Shown: positions 41,209-48,808 of the stretch, piece after piece | How positions within the stretch are numbered: position 1 is the first letter of the stretch | Layout: every line of letters begins with the position of its first letter | Source of the DNA: Paracoccus sp. DMF-8 | Lineage (GTDB): Bacteria; Pseudomonadota; Alphaproteobacteria; Rhodobacterales; Rhodobacteraceae | Length of the DNA: 64,000 nucleotides | NCBI RefSeq assembly: GCF_029309835.1 | Contig: NZ_JARJHL010000010.1 | Coordinates: 620,001 to 684,000, forward strand | Reading direction: 5' to 3' | Notes under the pieces: generated by a model | The model's database searches: none | What the model was told of the DNA's origin: nothing | Seen by the model: only the letters and a program-made list of their open reading frames with translations | Program-made: the position numbers and the translations under genes

Positions 41209-43343
41209 AATGGTCACCACAGCAGGTTGCCGCGCTGGAGACGGTTTCGGCATGGCACAAGGAATGCGAGGCCGAGCGACGGGCGGGAAAAAGACTGTCT
41301 GCCCCCGTGATGCGTGTTTTCGGATATGCAGGGACGGGCAAGGCCCAGCCGATCAGTCAGATCGTCTATACGCCCCATGGACCGCGTAGGATTGGCGACC
41401 TTAAGGTCGGCGATCAGGTTTTCGGGCGCGACGGAAGGCCATGCACGGTCGAGGGCGTGTTCCCCCAAGGGGTAAAACCGGTATGGCGGATTACATTCCG
41501 CGACGGGGCGACGACGCGCTGTTGCCCGGACCATTTATGGTCAGTCACGACGCACAAAGGTGTAGATCGTGTCATGTCTACAAAGGAGATTCTTGCCTCA
41601 GGGCTTCGGTTTGAATCGGGGCCTCACAAGTTCCGCATCCCCCTATGCCGACCTGTAGAGTTCCCGGAAGCTGACCTTCCTGTTCCGCCCTACGTTTTGG
41701 GGGCGCTCATTGGTGACGGCTACCTGTCTGGCTCAATCGTTGCGCTATCGGTTCCGAAGCACAAGGAAGATGTCCTGGATCGTGTCATGGCCGAACTTGG
41801 GTCGGGATACAGTGCGAGCATCAACAGCGCTCCGCCATGCCCCCAAGCTATCTTGTGCCACGGTGGTTGCGGAACGCCCAATCCTCTTCGCCGAGCGCTC
41901 CGAGACCTCGGTCTGCTTGTGCGATCGCCGGACCGGTTCGTCCCAGACGTTTATCTGCACGCATCTGTTAACCAGCGCCTCGATCTGCTGCGCGGGCTCA
42001 TGGACACCGACGGGACCTCGCGCGGAAACCGCATTGGTTTTTCTTCGTCATCGAAGAAGTTGGCAGAGGCCGTGGCGTATCTCACCCGCTCTCTGGGCGG
42101 AACCGCAATAATTTCAAGGCAGGATCGACGCGGCGCATCAGAGTGGGGTGTCAATGTAAAACTTGCCGAGTTTTGCCCTTTCCATTGTCGAGAAAAGGCC
42201 AGCGGTTGGTCGGCGTCGCGCAAGAACCCGCCTTCGCGGTGTATCTGGTCGATCGAACCGGATGGTGAAGAAGATCAGGTATGCATAAAGGTATCTTCGT
42301 CCGACAGACTTTACCTGACCGACGACTTCATCGTCACGCACAACACGACGCTGGCCCGATCCTTTGCCGAGGGCATCAGCGGTCACACCTGCTATGCCGC
42401 CTTTACCGGCAAAGCGGCGCTGATGATGGCGCGCAACGGATGCCACGACGCCAGCACGATCCACGGCCTGATCTATCAGGTGGTCGAACTGCCGGACGGG
42501 CGCGTCACCTTTCTGAAAGACCCGGACAGCGCGGCAAATGGCGCCGCCCTGATCGTCATTGACGAATGTTCGATGGTTGATGAGCAAATCGGCCGCGACC
42601 TGATGTCCTTCGGCGCCCCTATCCTTGTTCTGGGCGATCCCGCGCAGCTACCGCCCGTGAGCGGGGCAGGGTTCTTCACCGAGGCCCAGCCCGACGTGAT
42701 GTTGACCGAAATCCACCGTCAGGCCGAGGAAAACCCCATTATCCGCCTCGCCACCGCCGCCCGTCAGGGCGAGGCTTTGGGCATCGGATCGTATGGCGAT
42801 AGCCGAGTTGTCTCGCGTGGCACGCTTGAGGATGAGGAAGTCCTTTCCGCCAGTCAGGTGCTGGTCGGCAAGAACGCCACCCGCCGCGGATTCAACGCCA
42901 AGATCCGCCGCCTTCTGGGGCGCAACAGCAGCCTGCCCGAGCGTGACGACCGTCTGGTCTGCCTGCGCAACGACAATCAGGCAGGCATCTTCAACGGCGG
43001 TCTGTTCACGGCCATGGATGATGCCCAAGGCCGTCGCGGCAAAACCTTCGACATGGTGGTCGCGTCCGACGATTTCCCCGGCCGCCCGTCGATCAAGGTC
43101 AAGGTTCACCGCGATCTGTTCGGCCCTGCGCCCGAGGATCTGGACTGGAAGGAACTCAAGGGAACGCAGCAATTCGATTTCGGCTATGCGCTGACCTGCC
43201 ACAAGGCACAAGGCAGTCAGTGGCCCGATGTGGTGATCTACGACGAGAGCGGCATCTTCCGCGATGATGCCCGGCGCTGGCTCTATACCGCGCTGACCAG
43301 AGCGTCCGAGCGCGTCACCGTGGTTTCGGGGGCGGCGGCATGA
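41202..43343 (+). CDS. RecD/Dda-like superfamily 1 DNA helicase, interrupted by an intein in the P-loop
   Basis: The 713-codon gene encodes a 379-residue helicase with a 334-residue intein at residues 48-381. The mature host protein has Walker A split as GYAGTGK before the intein and TTLARSFAEG after it. Downstream motifs are Walker B IVIDECSMVD, LGDPAQLPPVSG, LTEIHRQ and the C-terminal UvrD/RecD module FGYALTCHKAQGSQW with WLYTALTRAS. It probably unwinds DNA in phage replication or recombination. Only spliced protein has an intact nucleotide site, so activity depends on splicing. It overlaps the methyltransferase start by four bases. Confidence 0.9.
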   Translation: MVKWSPQQVAALETVSAWHKECEAERRAGKRLSAPVMRVFGYAGTGKAQPISQIVYTPHGPRRIGDLKVGDQVFGRDGRPCTVEGVFPQGVKPVWRITFRDGATTRCCPDHLWSVTTHKGVDRVMSTKEILASGLRFESGPHKFRIPLCRPVEFPEADLPVPPYVLGALIGDGYLSGSIVALSVPKHKEDVLDRVMAELGSGYSASINSAPPCPQAILCHGGCGTPNPLRRALRDLGLLVRSPDRFVPDVYLHASVNQRLDLLRGLMDTDGTSRGNRIGFSSSSKKLAEAVAYLTRSLGGTAIISRQDRRGASEWGVNVKLAEFCPFHCREKASGWSASRKNPPSRCIWSIEPDGEEDQVCIKVSSSDRLYLTDDFIVTHNTTLARSFAEGISGHTCYAAFTGKAALMMARNGCHDASTIHGLIYQVVELPDGRVTFLKDPDSAANGAALIVIDECSMVDEQIGRDLMSFGAPILVLGDPAQLPPVSGAGFFTEAQPDVMLTEIHRQAEENPIIRLATAARQGEALGIGSYGDSRVVSRGTLEDEEVLSASQVLVGKNATRRGFNAKIRRLLGRNSSLPERDDRLVCLRNDNQAGIFNGGLFTAMDDAQGRRGKTFDMVVASDDFPGRPSIKVKVHRDLFGPAPEDLDWKELKGTQQFDFGYALTCHKAQGSQWPDVVIYDESGIFRDDARRWLYTALTRASERVTVVSGAAA
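41343..42344 (+). mobile_element. Class 3 intein with LAGLIDADG homing endonuclease
   Basis: The 334-residue insertion begins with Ala, not Cys or Ser, and ends THN before Thr. Hint blocks are visible: IGDLKVGDQVFG (block A region), CCPDHLW (block B), VCIKVSSSDRLYLTDDFIVTHN split over blocks F and G. The triplet Trp (block B, host residue 113), Cys (block F, 361) and Thr (block G, 379) is the WCT signature of class 3 inteins, in which the block F Cys takes the first splicing step. Two LAGLIDADG helices are present: LGALIGDGYL and LLRGLMDTDG. Base composition is AT-richer than the host gene, in keeping with separate ancestry. Confidence 0.88.
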
Positions 43344-44638
43344 CAGCGCACATTTTCACCGGCACCGAAATCGCCCAGAAGCGCGCCAGCCTGAATGTCG
43401 CTGAGCTGGTGTCGGAATATGACGCCAAGCGCGCGGCGCTGCCCGATGCCCTGGCTGCATTCGATGCTGCGACGACCGCACTCAAATCGGCCGCCACACT
43501 GCGCGGAACACAGGGCAATGTCACCATCGACCCTCGCGCGCCCTATCAGTCGACGCTGGAACAGGCGCTGCTGCAATCGTCGTGGCGGCACGTCTATGAG
43601 GTCGGCGGGTTCGAGAGGATCGCCAGCGCCGACGACAAGCGCCGTTTCGGGCAGATTTTCGCCGCGCCTCCGGCTTTCACGGCTGAGAACCTGTGGAAGG
43701 CTTTCGAGAAATACCGCGACCCGCGCGCCGCGATCCTTCGCGGCATGGCAGAGGTTTTCTGCCAGCTGGACCCGGCGTTCAAGTCGCACGAGAAGATGAA
43801 GATCGGCGTCAAGGGCCTGCCCAAGCGCGTCGTCCTGTCGAGCGTCGGAGGTTATGGCAGCTATGGCCGGGACCGGCTGCGCGACATCCTCAACGCGCTC
43901 GCATCCTATCAGGGTCTGCGCCTGGTCGAGTATGCCGATCTGTCCGCGATTTTGGACGACGGCGAGGCCCTGAAAGCCGACCGCGATGTCTGGCTCAAGC
44001 GGTTTCAGAACGGCAACGGCCACCTGTTTTTCGGTCCGGACGCCCTGCGCGACATCAACGCGGCGCTGGCCGAATACTACGGCGATGTGCTGCCGGACTG
44101 CCCCGAGGATCGTCCGACCAAGCAGCGAGCCAGCACGGCGGTCAGCAAGGATCTGCAATACTACCCGACGCCGGTCGCGGTGGTCGAGCGCGTGCTGGCT
44201 GACATGCTTTACGGCATCAAGGGCAAGCGAGTGCTGGAGCCGTCCTGCGGCTGCGGGCGGTTCCTGGACGCGATGCGGGCGGCTGGCGCCGATGTGGTCG
44301 GGATCGAGGTTGACCCTGTCCGGGCGGCGATGTGCGAGGCCAAGGGGCACCGCGTCATGCGCACCAACTTCCTAGAAACAGTTCCGACCGCCGACTTTGA
44401 CCGCGTGGTGATGAATCCGCCGTTCTATGGGCGGCACTATGCCAAGCACGTCCGCCACGCGCTGCGCTTCCTCAAGCCCGGCGGGACGCTCACCGCGATC
44501 CTGCCCGCATCGGCCCGTTACGACCATGGCGAATTGGATGATCTGCGCCCGCATTGGGACGACCTGCCGGTCGGATCGTTCACCGAGAGCGGCACCAACA
44601 TCAATACGACCGTCGCGACGATCAGGGTGGCCGCATGA
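43340..44638 (+). CDS. Adenine-type DNA methyltransferase with N-terminal DUF4942-like region
   Basis: This is a 432-residue protein. Residues 1-270 form a helical region (like DUF4942) of unknown role. Residues 270-430 form a class I methyltransferase: YYPTPVAVVERVL, the AdoMet motif VLEPSCGCGRFLDAM and the catalytic NPPF in VVMNPPFYGRHYAKHV. NPPF implies N6-adenine or N4-cytosine methylation. It is first of three consecutive methyltransferase-like genes and overlaps both neighbours by four bases. The target sequence is unknown. No cognate restriction enzyme is seen nearby. Confidence 0.88.
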   Translation: MTAHIFTGTEIAQKRASLNVAELVSEYDAKRAALPDALAAFDAATTALKSAATLRGTQGNVTIDPRAPYQSTLEQALLQSSWRHVYEVGGFERIASADDKRRFGQIFAAPPAFTAENLWKAFEKYRDPRAAILRGMAEVFCQLDPAFKSHEKMKIGVKGLPKRVVLSSVGGYGSYGRDRLRDILNALASYQGLRLVEYADLSAILDDGEALKADRDVWLKRFQNGNGHLFFGPDALRDINAALAEYYGDVLPDCPEDRPTKQRASTAVSKDLQYYPTPVAVVERVLADMLYGIKGKRVLEPSCGCGRFLDAMRAAGADVVGIEVDPVRAAMCEAKGHRVMRTNFLETVPTADFDRVVMNPPFYGRHYAKHVRHALRFLKPGGTLTAILPASARYDHGELDDLRPHWDDLPVGSFTESGTNINTTVATIRVAA

Positions 44639-45264
44639 CCGAACCACGCACCAAGGCCGCGCACACCTTCGCACGCGAGGCTGATAACTGGTATGTCGAG
44701 CCTGCCGACGTGACGGCGGCGCTGTGTCGCGCTGAGGGGTTCCCCGGCCGCACGGTCGATCCCTGCGCGGGCATGGGCCACACCGTCATCGGTGCCGCTG
44801 CTGCTGGTGTCCAGATCGAGGGCTATGACCTTCGGGACCGGGGCAACCGCGCCGTCGCTGCAGGGCGGGATTTCTTCGCGCCCCACCAGCTTCCCGGCAT
44901 GTGGCCCTGCGACAATATCATCAGCAATCCGCCCTATGGCCGCAACGACCAGCCGGGCGAACGGCCCCGGCTTGAGGAACAGTTTGTCGAACTGGCGTTG
45001 CAGCGCACCCGGCGCAAGGTGGCGGTTTTCCTGCATGCGTCGTGGATGAACGGCGCGGCCCGCCAGGACTGGCTGGCCGCCCTGCCGCTGTATCGCGTCT
45101 ATCTGGTCAGCCCGCGCCCCTCATGTCTCCCCGGCCACATGATCCAATCGGGCGAAAAGCCAGGTGGCGGGACGAAGGACTATGCGTGGTTCGTTTTCCT
45201 GCACGGTTTCGAGGGCGATCCGGTGATCCGTTTTCTGCGGAGGGGCGAGAAATGCGCGTCCTGA
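44635..45264 (+). CDS. Second AdoMet-dependent DNA methyltransferase-like protein
   Basis: The 209-residue protein starts MTEPRTKAAHTFAREADNWYVEP. It has the AdoMet site VDPCAGMGHTVIGAA, an acidic strand end in IEGYDLRDRG and the catalytic motif SNPPYGRND. It is smaller than the first enzyme and lacks an evident target-recognition domain, so it may need a partner or act on free or single-stranded DNA. It overlaps the first methyltransferase by ATGA and the third by 13 bases. Confidence 0.85.
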   Translation: MTEPRTKAAHTFAREADNWYVEPADVTAALCRAEGFPGRTVDPCAGMGHTVIGAAAAGVQIEGYDLRDRGNRAVAAGRDFFAPHQLPGMWPCDNIISNPPYGRNDQPGERPRLEEQFVELALQRTRRKVAVFLHASWMNGAARQDWLAALPLYRVYLVSPRPSCLPGHMIQSGEKPGGGTKDYAWFVFLHGFEGDPVIRFLRRGEKCAS

Positions 45265-45941
45265 TCGGCTGCGAAACCTCTGGCATCGGGCGCCGGGCAT
45301 TTGCCGCGCTCGGCCATGATGTCTGGTCATGCGATACCGAGGCCGCAGAGGATGGATCAAACCGCCATATCCGCTGCGACATCCGCGACGGCATCCTGCA
45401 TGACGGTTGGGACCTGCTGGCCGTGATGCACCCGCCCTGCACCCGGCTGTGCAGGTCTGGTCGCCAATGGATGAGCGGACCAGGAAAATGGACCCCACCC
45501 AAGAAACTGCCTAAGGGCCGCACATGGTCCGATATGCGTGCCGAGTTCGAGGAAGGCGTGTCGATCTTCACGGCCTGCTGGCAGGCGCCCATTGATCTAG
45601 TTGCCATCGAAAATCCCGAAATGAACGACCTTGCTCGCGACCGCATGCCGGCCGATCTGCCCGCACCGCAGATGGTCCAGCCCTATTGGTTTGGCCACCC
45701 CGAATACAAAGCTACGGGCTGGTATCTGCGCGGCCTGCCGCAGCTGGTCGCGACGGACACGCTGCCTGAGCCGGCGCGCGGATCGGATGAATGGAAACGC
45801 TGGAACCGCGTCCACCGGATGTCGCCCGGCCCGGAACGCGCGCGCCTGCGCAGCCGGTCCTATCCCGGCATGATGGCAGCCGCCGCCGCGCAATGGGGCG
45901 GACACGCGGTCGAGCAAAGCGCCCGGCTGTCAGCACAATAG
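45252..45941 (+). CDS. Third methyltransferase-like protein, phage cytosine type
   Basis: The 229-residue protein begins MRVLIGCETSGIGRRAFAALGHDVWSCD, a compact glycine-rich nucleotide site, and has LLAVMHPPCTRLCRSGRQWM. There PPC stands in the place of the catalytic PCQ of 5-cytosine methyltransferases. VAIENPEMNDLAR recalls the ENV motif. Proteins of this form are found in many phages and often carry a DNA cytosine methyltransferase label without biochemical proof. It is the last gene of the early operon. Confidence 0.75.
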   Translation: MRVLIGCETSGIGRRAFAALGHDVWSCDTEAAEDGSNRHIRCDIRDGILHDGWDLLAVMHPPCTRLCRSGRQWMSGPGKWTPPKKLPKGRTWSDMRAEFEEGVSIFTACWQAPIDLVAIENPEMNDLARDRMPADLPAPQMVQPYWFGHPEYKATGWYLRGLPQLVATDTLPEPARGSDEWKRWNRVHRMSPGPERARLRSRSYPGMMAAAAAQWGGHAVEQSARLSAQ

Positions 45942-46261
45942 ACAGGCCAGCCCGTCAGCCCACCAGATGGCGGGCGATATGCCTTCCGAACCACCGCGAT
46001 CCCGTAGCCCATTCTTTCAGCCTGATACGTCGTTTCGCCACGGGAGAATTCCTGTCGTTTTTCCATGTGGTTATGGGTCTCACGATAGGGGCGGGGGGAC
46101 GTTAGGGAAGCGGTTTTTTGTTGGGTGTCGTCATTAAATGACGTCGCGTTCATGGGTAATGTTGGATTAAAGCCAACTTAACTGTTGCATTTGGTTGGGT
46201 AGTGGCATTATATCCAACTTATCGCGAAACAAACCAACCCGCGACCAACAGAAAGACAGAC
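45942..46261 (+). promoter_or_regulatory. Control region upstream of the accessory genes
   Basis: No gene is seen in these 320 bases. The second half holds GTTGG-N7-CCAAC at 46161-46177, TTGGTTGGGT at 46191-46200, TATCCAACTT at 46211-46220 and AAACCAAC at 46231-46238. These are the same elements as in the repressor region at 36.06-36.14 kb. It is therefore a probable repressor-controlled promoter for the next gene group. Confidence 0.6.
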
Positions 46262-46798
46262 ATGACCAAGGAACTTCAAACCTCGCCGCGCACGCGGCCC
46301 AGAGCGTCGGGCGTCCGAGAAGCCACCCAACCTCACACCAACCCGATGTCTGAAAGGAATTTTCAGATGAACCAGAAAACCAGAAGATCGGTCGCGGCCC
46401 CCGTCGCCTTGACGGATGCGCGCCGGATCATCAGCGATCCCGATGCCGCCCGGGCCGCGTCCGAGAGCCAGCGCCGCCTTGCGTGGCTGGTCGCGTCGTC
46501 TGCGGCCGGTCGCGCACCCCGTCAGCTACGCCCCATCCTGGGGCAGGGCGTGACCTTCGAGGAAGCGCATGATTTCCGCGCAACCGAGTCCGATATTCAT
46601 CGGCGGCTTGCGGACAGTGCCGCCAAGGGATCCGCCCTTGTGAATCTCTCCATCGCGGGCGTTTTTCTCGGCGTGATCTTTGTCCTGATGCTGTGGTTCT
46701 GGACGGCGACGGCCAGCCATATCCCGGCACGGTGCGTCGTCGCGCCTACCTCCTGTCAGACATTCGAGGACAGCCTCGCTCAGCGTGTGGGGCTTTGA
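46262..46798 (+). CDS. Phage protein with one C-terminal transmembrane helix
   Basis: The 178-residue protein has a low-complexity Thr/Arg/Pro N-terminus and a soluble region (FEEAHDFRATESDIHRRLADS). One membrane helix, LVNLSIAGVFLGVIFVLMLWFW, lies near the end, followed by a short tail with two Cys. Internal ATGs at residues 29 and 36 may be used instead of the first. It is downstream of the shared operators, so it could be expressed by the lysogen or at induction. The role is unknown; superinfection exclusion is only one possibility. Confidence 0.6.
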   Translation: MTKELQTSPRTRPRASGVREATQPHTNPMSERNFQMNQKTRRSVAAPVALTDARRIISDPDAARAASESQRRLAWLVASSAAGRAPRQLRPILGQGVTFEEAHDFRATESDIHRRLADSAAKGSALVNLSIAGVFLGVIFVLMLWFWTATASHIPARCVVAPTSCQTFEDSLAQRVGL

Positions 46799-46803
46799 CG
46801 CTC

Positions 46804-46968
46804 ATGTCTGGCAATATCATCCCGTTTCGCCCGCGCCAGTCCGCGCCCGACGACGCCAAGACCTATCTGGCCGTCAGCCATGTGACCAAAGAGGCCCATT
46901 TTTTCACCAAGGACGAACTGATCGCCTTCCTCGGCGGGGTGAACCCGCGTGAATGGTCGATCCTCTGA
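46804..46968 (+). CDS. Small phage protein
   Basis: The 54-residue protein starts MSGNIIPFRPRQSAPDDAK and contains VTKEAHFFTKDELIAFLGG, a short alpha/beta unit. The start follows the previous stop by five bases. A GC stem without T run (47025-47047) follows it. No family is recognised. Confidence 0.55.
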   Translation: MSGNIIPFRPRQSAPDDAKTYLAVSHVTKEAHFFTKDELIAFLGGVNPREWSIL

Positions 46969-47084
46969 TCCGCCCGAGATTTCCGCGCTGTCGGTCCTGA
47001 ACGGGACACGCTCCGAAAAGAAAAGGGGCGGGATTGGCCCCCGCCCCAGACGACTCTCATCATCATCAAAAGGAATATGCTGCC

Positions 47085-48119
47085 ATGAAGATCGCAATCA
47101 AGAGATTTTTGCTTTCTGCCAGCGCCATTGCCGCGCTTTCTCTGGGCGCGGGTGCCGCGTCCGCGAATGACTGCGCGCCGAACACCGTCTGGAACGGGTC
47201 CAAATGCGAGGCCAAGCCCGCCCCGCAGCCCGATCCTCAACCGGCGCCCGTCTACAACGTCGATAACGGATCGTCCTCGACGTCCGGTGCTGTTGCCGGC
47301 GCGATTTCCGGGTCTCGCTCTAATGCGACCGGCGGCAACGCCACGGCGCATGGCGGTCAGGGCGGGTCCTCGATTGCGACCGGGTTCGGCGGTGCAGGCG
47401 GGCATGGGGGCGCAGGCGGGCAGGGCGGAAACGCCACCGGGGGCAACGCGACGGGCGGCACGGCCAGCGTCGGTAGCGTGACGTCGGGCAGCAAGTCCAG
47501 CGTCACCGGATCGGGAAACAGCCGGTCGGTGTCTGGCGTCACGGGGTCGGGCAATTCGACGGTGCGCGGCTCGGGCAACAGCAGCAACCGCAACCAAGCC
47601 TCGAACGTCAACAATATCGACGCCAGCACCCGCATTCGCCAGTCCGCGAACACGGCCATCGCGCCCGGTCTGGGCGGTTACGGCGCGGGCAACTGCTGGG
47701 GCGACACCAACCCCTCTGGTTCGTTCAGCGCAGCCATGCAGGGCCTGCTGTTCGGTGCCAGCGCGGGCAGCATGAAAGCGTCCAATGTCTGCGCGATCTA
47801 CGCCATCGGCGGCGAGCGGGCGGCGCTGGCCTATCTCGCTTCGATGGACCCCAATGCGCACCGCGCCCTGCTGGCCGCGGGCCTGATAAAGACTCCATCG
47901 CGCTCGACGCAGACCTACACCGTCACCACGACCCTGCGGGCCGTCCAGGTCAGCCCCAGCCAAGTGATTTCCGCCACCCGCGAGGTCACGGTTTCGGTGA
48001 CCCCCGGCGCTTTCACGTCCTGCATCATGGTCGGCGCGAACGCGCAGGTCGAACCCAAAACGCCGGAAGCGAAAGCTGCCTGCGCCGTCAAATACCCCAA
48101 CGCCCGCAGGGTGCGCTGA
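47085..48119 (+). CDS. Secreted Gly/Asn/Ser-rich repetitive protein
   Basis: The 344-residue protein has a clear signal peptide (KRFLLSASAIAALSLGAGAASA). A short Cys-containing segment and a Pro-rich linker follow, then about 110 residues of Gly, Ser, Asn, Ala and Thr in degenerate repeats (GGNATGG-, GSGNS-type), then a conserved-looking C-terminal domain with four Cys (GNCWGD, SNVCAIYAI, SCIMVG, KAACAVKYP). It should be exported to the periplasm or surface. Related proteins occur in other alphaproteobacterial phages, but I know of no role. It starts after an AAAAGGAA ribosome site. Confidence 0.75.
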   Translation: MKIAIKRFLLSASAIAALSLGAGAASANDCAPNTVWNGSKCEAKPAPQPDPQPAPVYNVDNGSSSTSGAVAGAISGSRSNATGGNATAHGGQGGSSIATGFGGAGGHGGAGGQGGNATGGNATGGTASVGSVTSGSKSSVTGSGNSRSVSGVTGSGNSTVRGSGNSSNRNQASNVNNIDASTRIRQSANTAIAPGLGGYGAGNCWGDTNPSGSFSAAMQGLLFGASAGSMKASNVCAIYAIGGERAALAYLASMDPNAHRALLAAGLIKTPSRSTQTYTVTTTLRAVQVSPSQVISATREVTVSVTPGAFTSCIMVGANAQVEPKTPEAKAACAVKYPNARRVR

Positions 48120-48244
48120 TGATCGCCGTCGCCCTCATCGTCGCCGCCTTTGCCGCAGAGGTCACCTTGTCGCCGATCGGTCGCTTCATGCGCTGGTTTG
48201 AGGCGGATCGTGGCACCGGGCCGGGGAAATGCGGCTGGCCCTGA
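48119..48244 (+). CDS. Very small membrane-type protein
   Basis: The 41-codon ORF starts ATG within the stop of the secreted protein gene (TGATGA). It encodes MIAVALIVAAFAAEV, a hydrophobic start, then RFMRWFEADRGTG. Translational coupling supports it. It could be a small spanin-like or accessory membrane peptide; nothing more can be said. Confidence 0.45.
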   Translation: MIAVALIVAAFAAEVTLSPIGRFMRWFEADRGTGPGKCGWP

Positions 48245-48319
48245 AACGGTGGCATCCGGTGCGCCGCCCGCCTGACGGGCGGCCATCCCGAGACCATCGA
48301 AAGCAGAGGGACGCAGGCA

Positions 48320-48808
48320 ATGCGTGATTACAATCGTGGGTATGTCGAGGCGGGGACGTGGATCACCGTCGCGGGTGGGCACAAGGTCCCGGTCGAGGAA
48401 CTGGTTGTCGGTCAGGAGGTGCTGACCATGGATCACGGCCCGAAGCCGATCACCGGCATCGTCCGGCTGGACCTTGGGCCGGAGGCAATCAAGGCCAATC
48501 GCGACATGGAGACGTTCCTTTTTGCAACCGAGGATGGCGGATCCATCTTCCTGCACGGCGATACGCTGCTGTTTCTGCCCACCGGTCCTGATGGTCAGCT
48601 TTGCCGCGCCCGAGACGTCCATGCGGCGGGCAGCAGGGGGATCATCCGATCCGTGGATTGGTCCAGGATCACCCTTGTCGAAATCTACACCGATGACCAC
48701 GAAATCCTTTGTGGCGACGGCGTTTCGTTCATGTCGGCCCGCACGAATCCGCAGGGGAGTTTGCCTCGCCCCGTGATTTCTGCCGATCAGGCGCGGGGGC
48801 TGGTGTGA
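48320..48808 (+). CDS. Hint-domain-like protein without the catalytic Cys
   Basis: The 162-residue protein contains VEAGTWITVAGGHKVPVEEL followed by VVGQEVLTMDHGPKPI, the fold opening of the Hint (hedgehog/intein) module common in rhodobacteral proteins. A later FLHGDTLLFL and VEIYTDDHEILCGDGVSFM also fit (the TDDHE region resembles the Hint histidine block). In active Hint domains a Cys precedes the first strand; here the position is Gly-Thr. It is thus a stand-alone, probably inactive, Hint fold. It is coupled to the next gene by TGATG. Confidence 0.6.
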   Translation: MRDYNRGYVEAGTWITVAGGHKVPVEELVVGQEVLTMDHGPKPITGIVRLDLGPEAIKANRDMETFLFATEDGGSIFLHGDTLLFLPTGPDGQLCRARDVHAAGSRGIIRSVDWSRITLVEIYTDDHEILCGDGVSFMSARTNPQGSLPRPVISADQARGLV

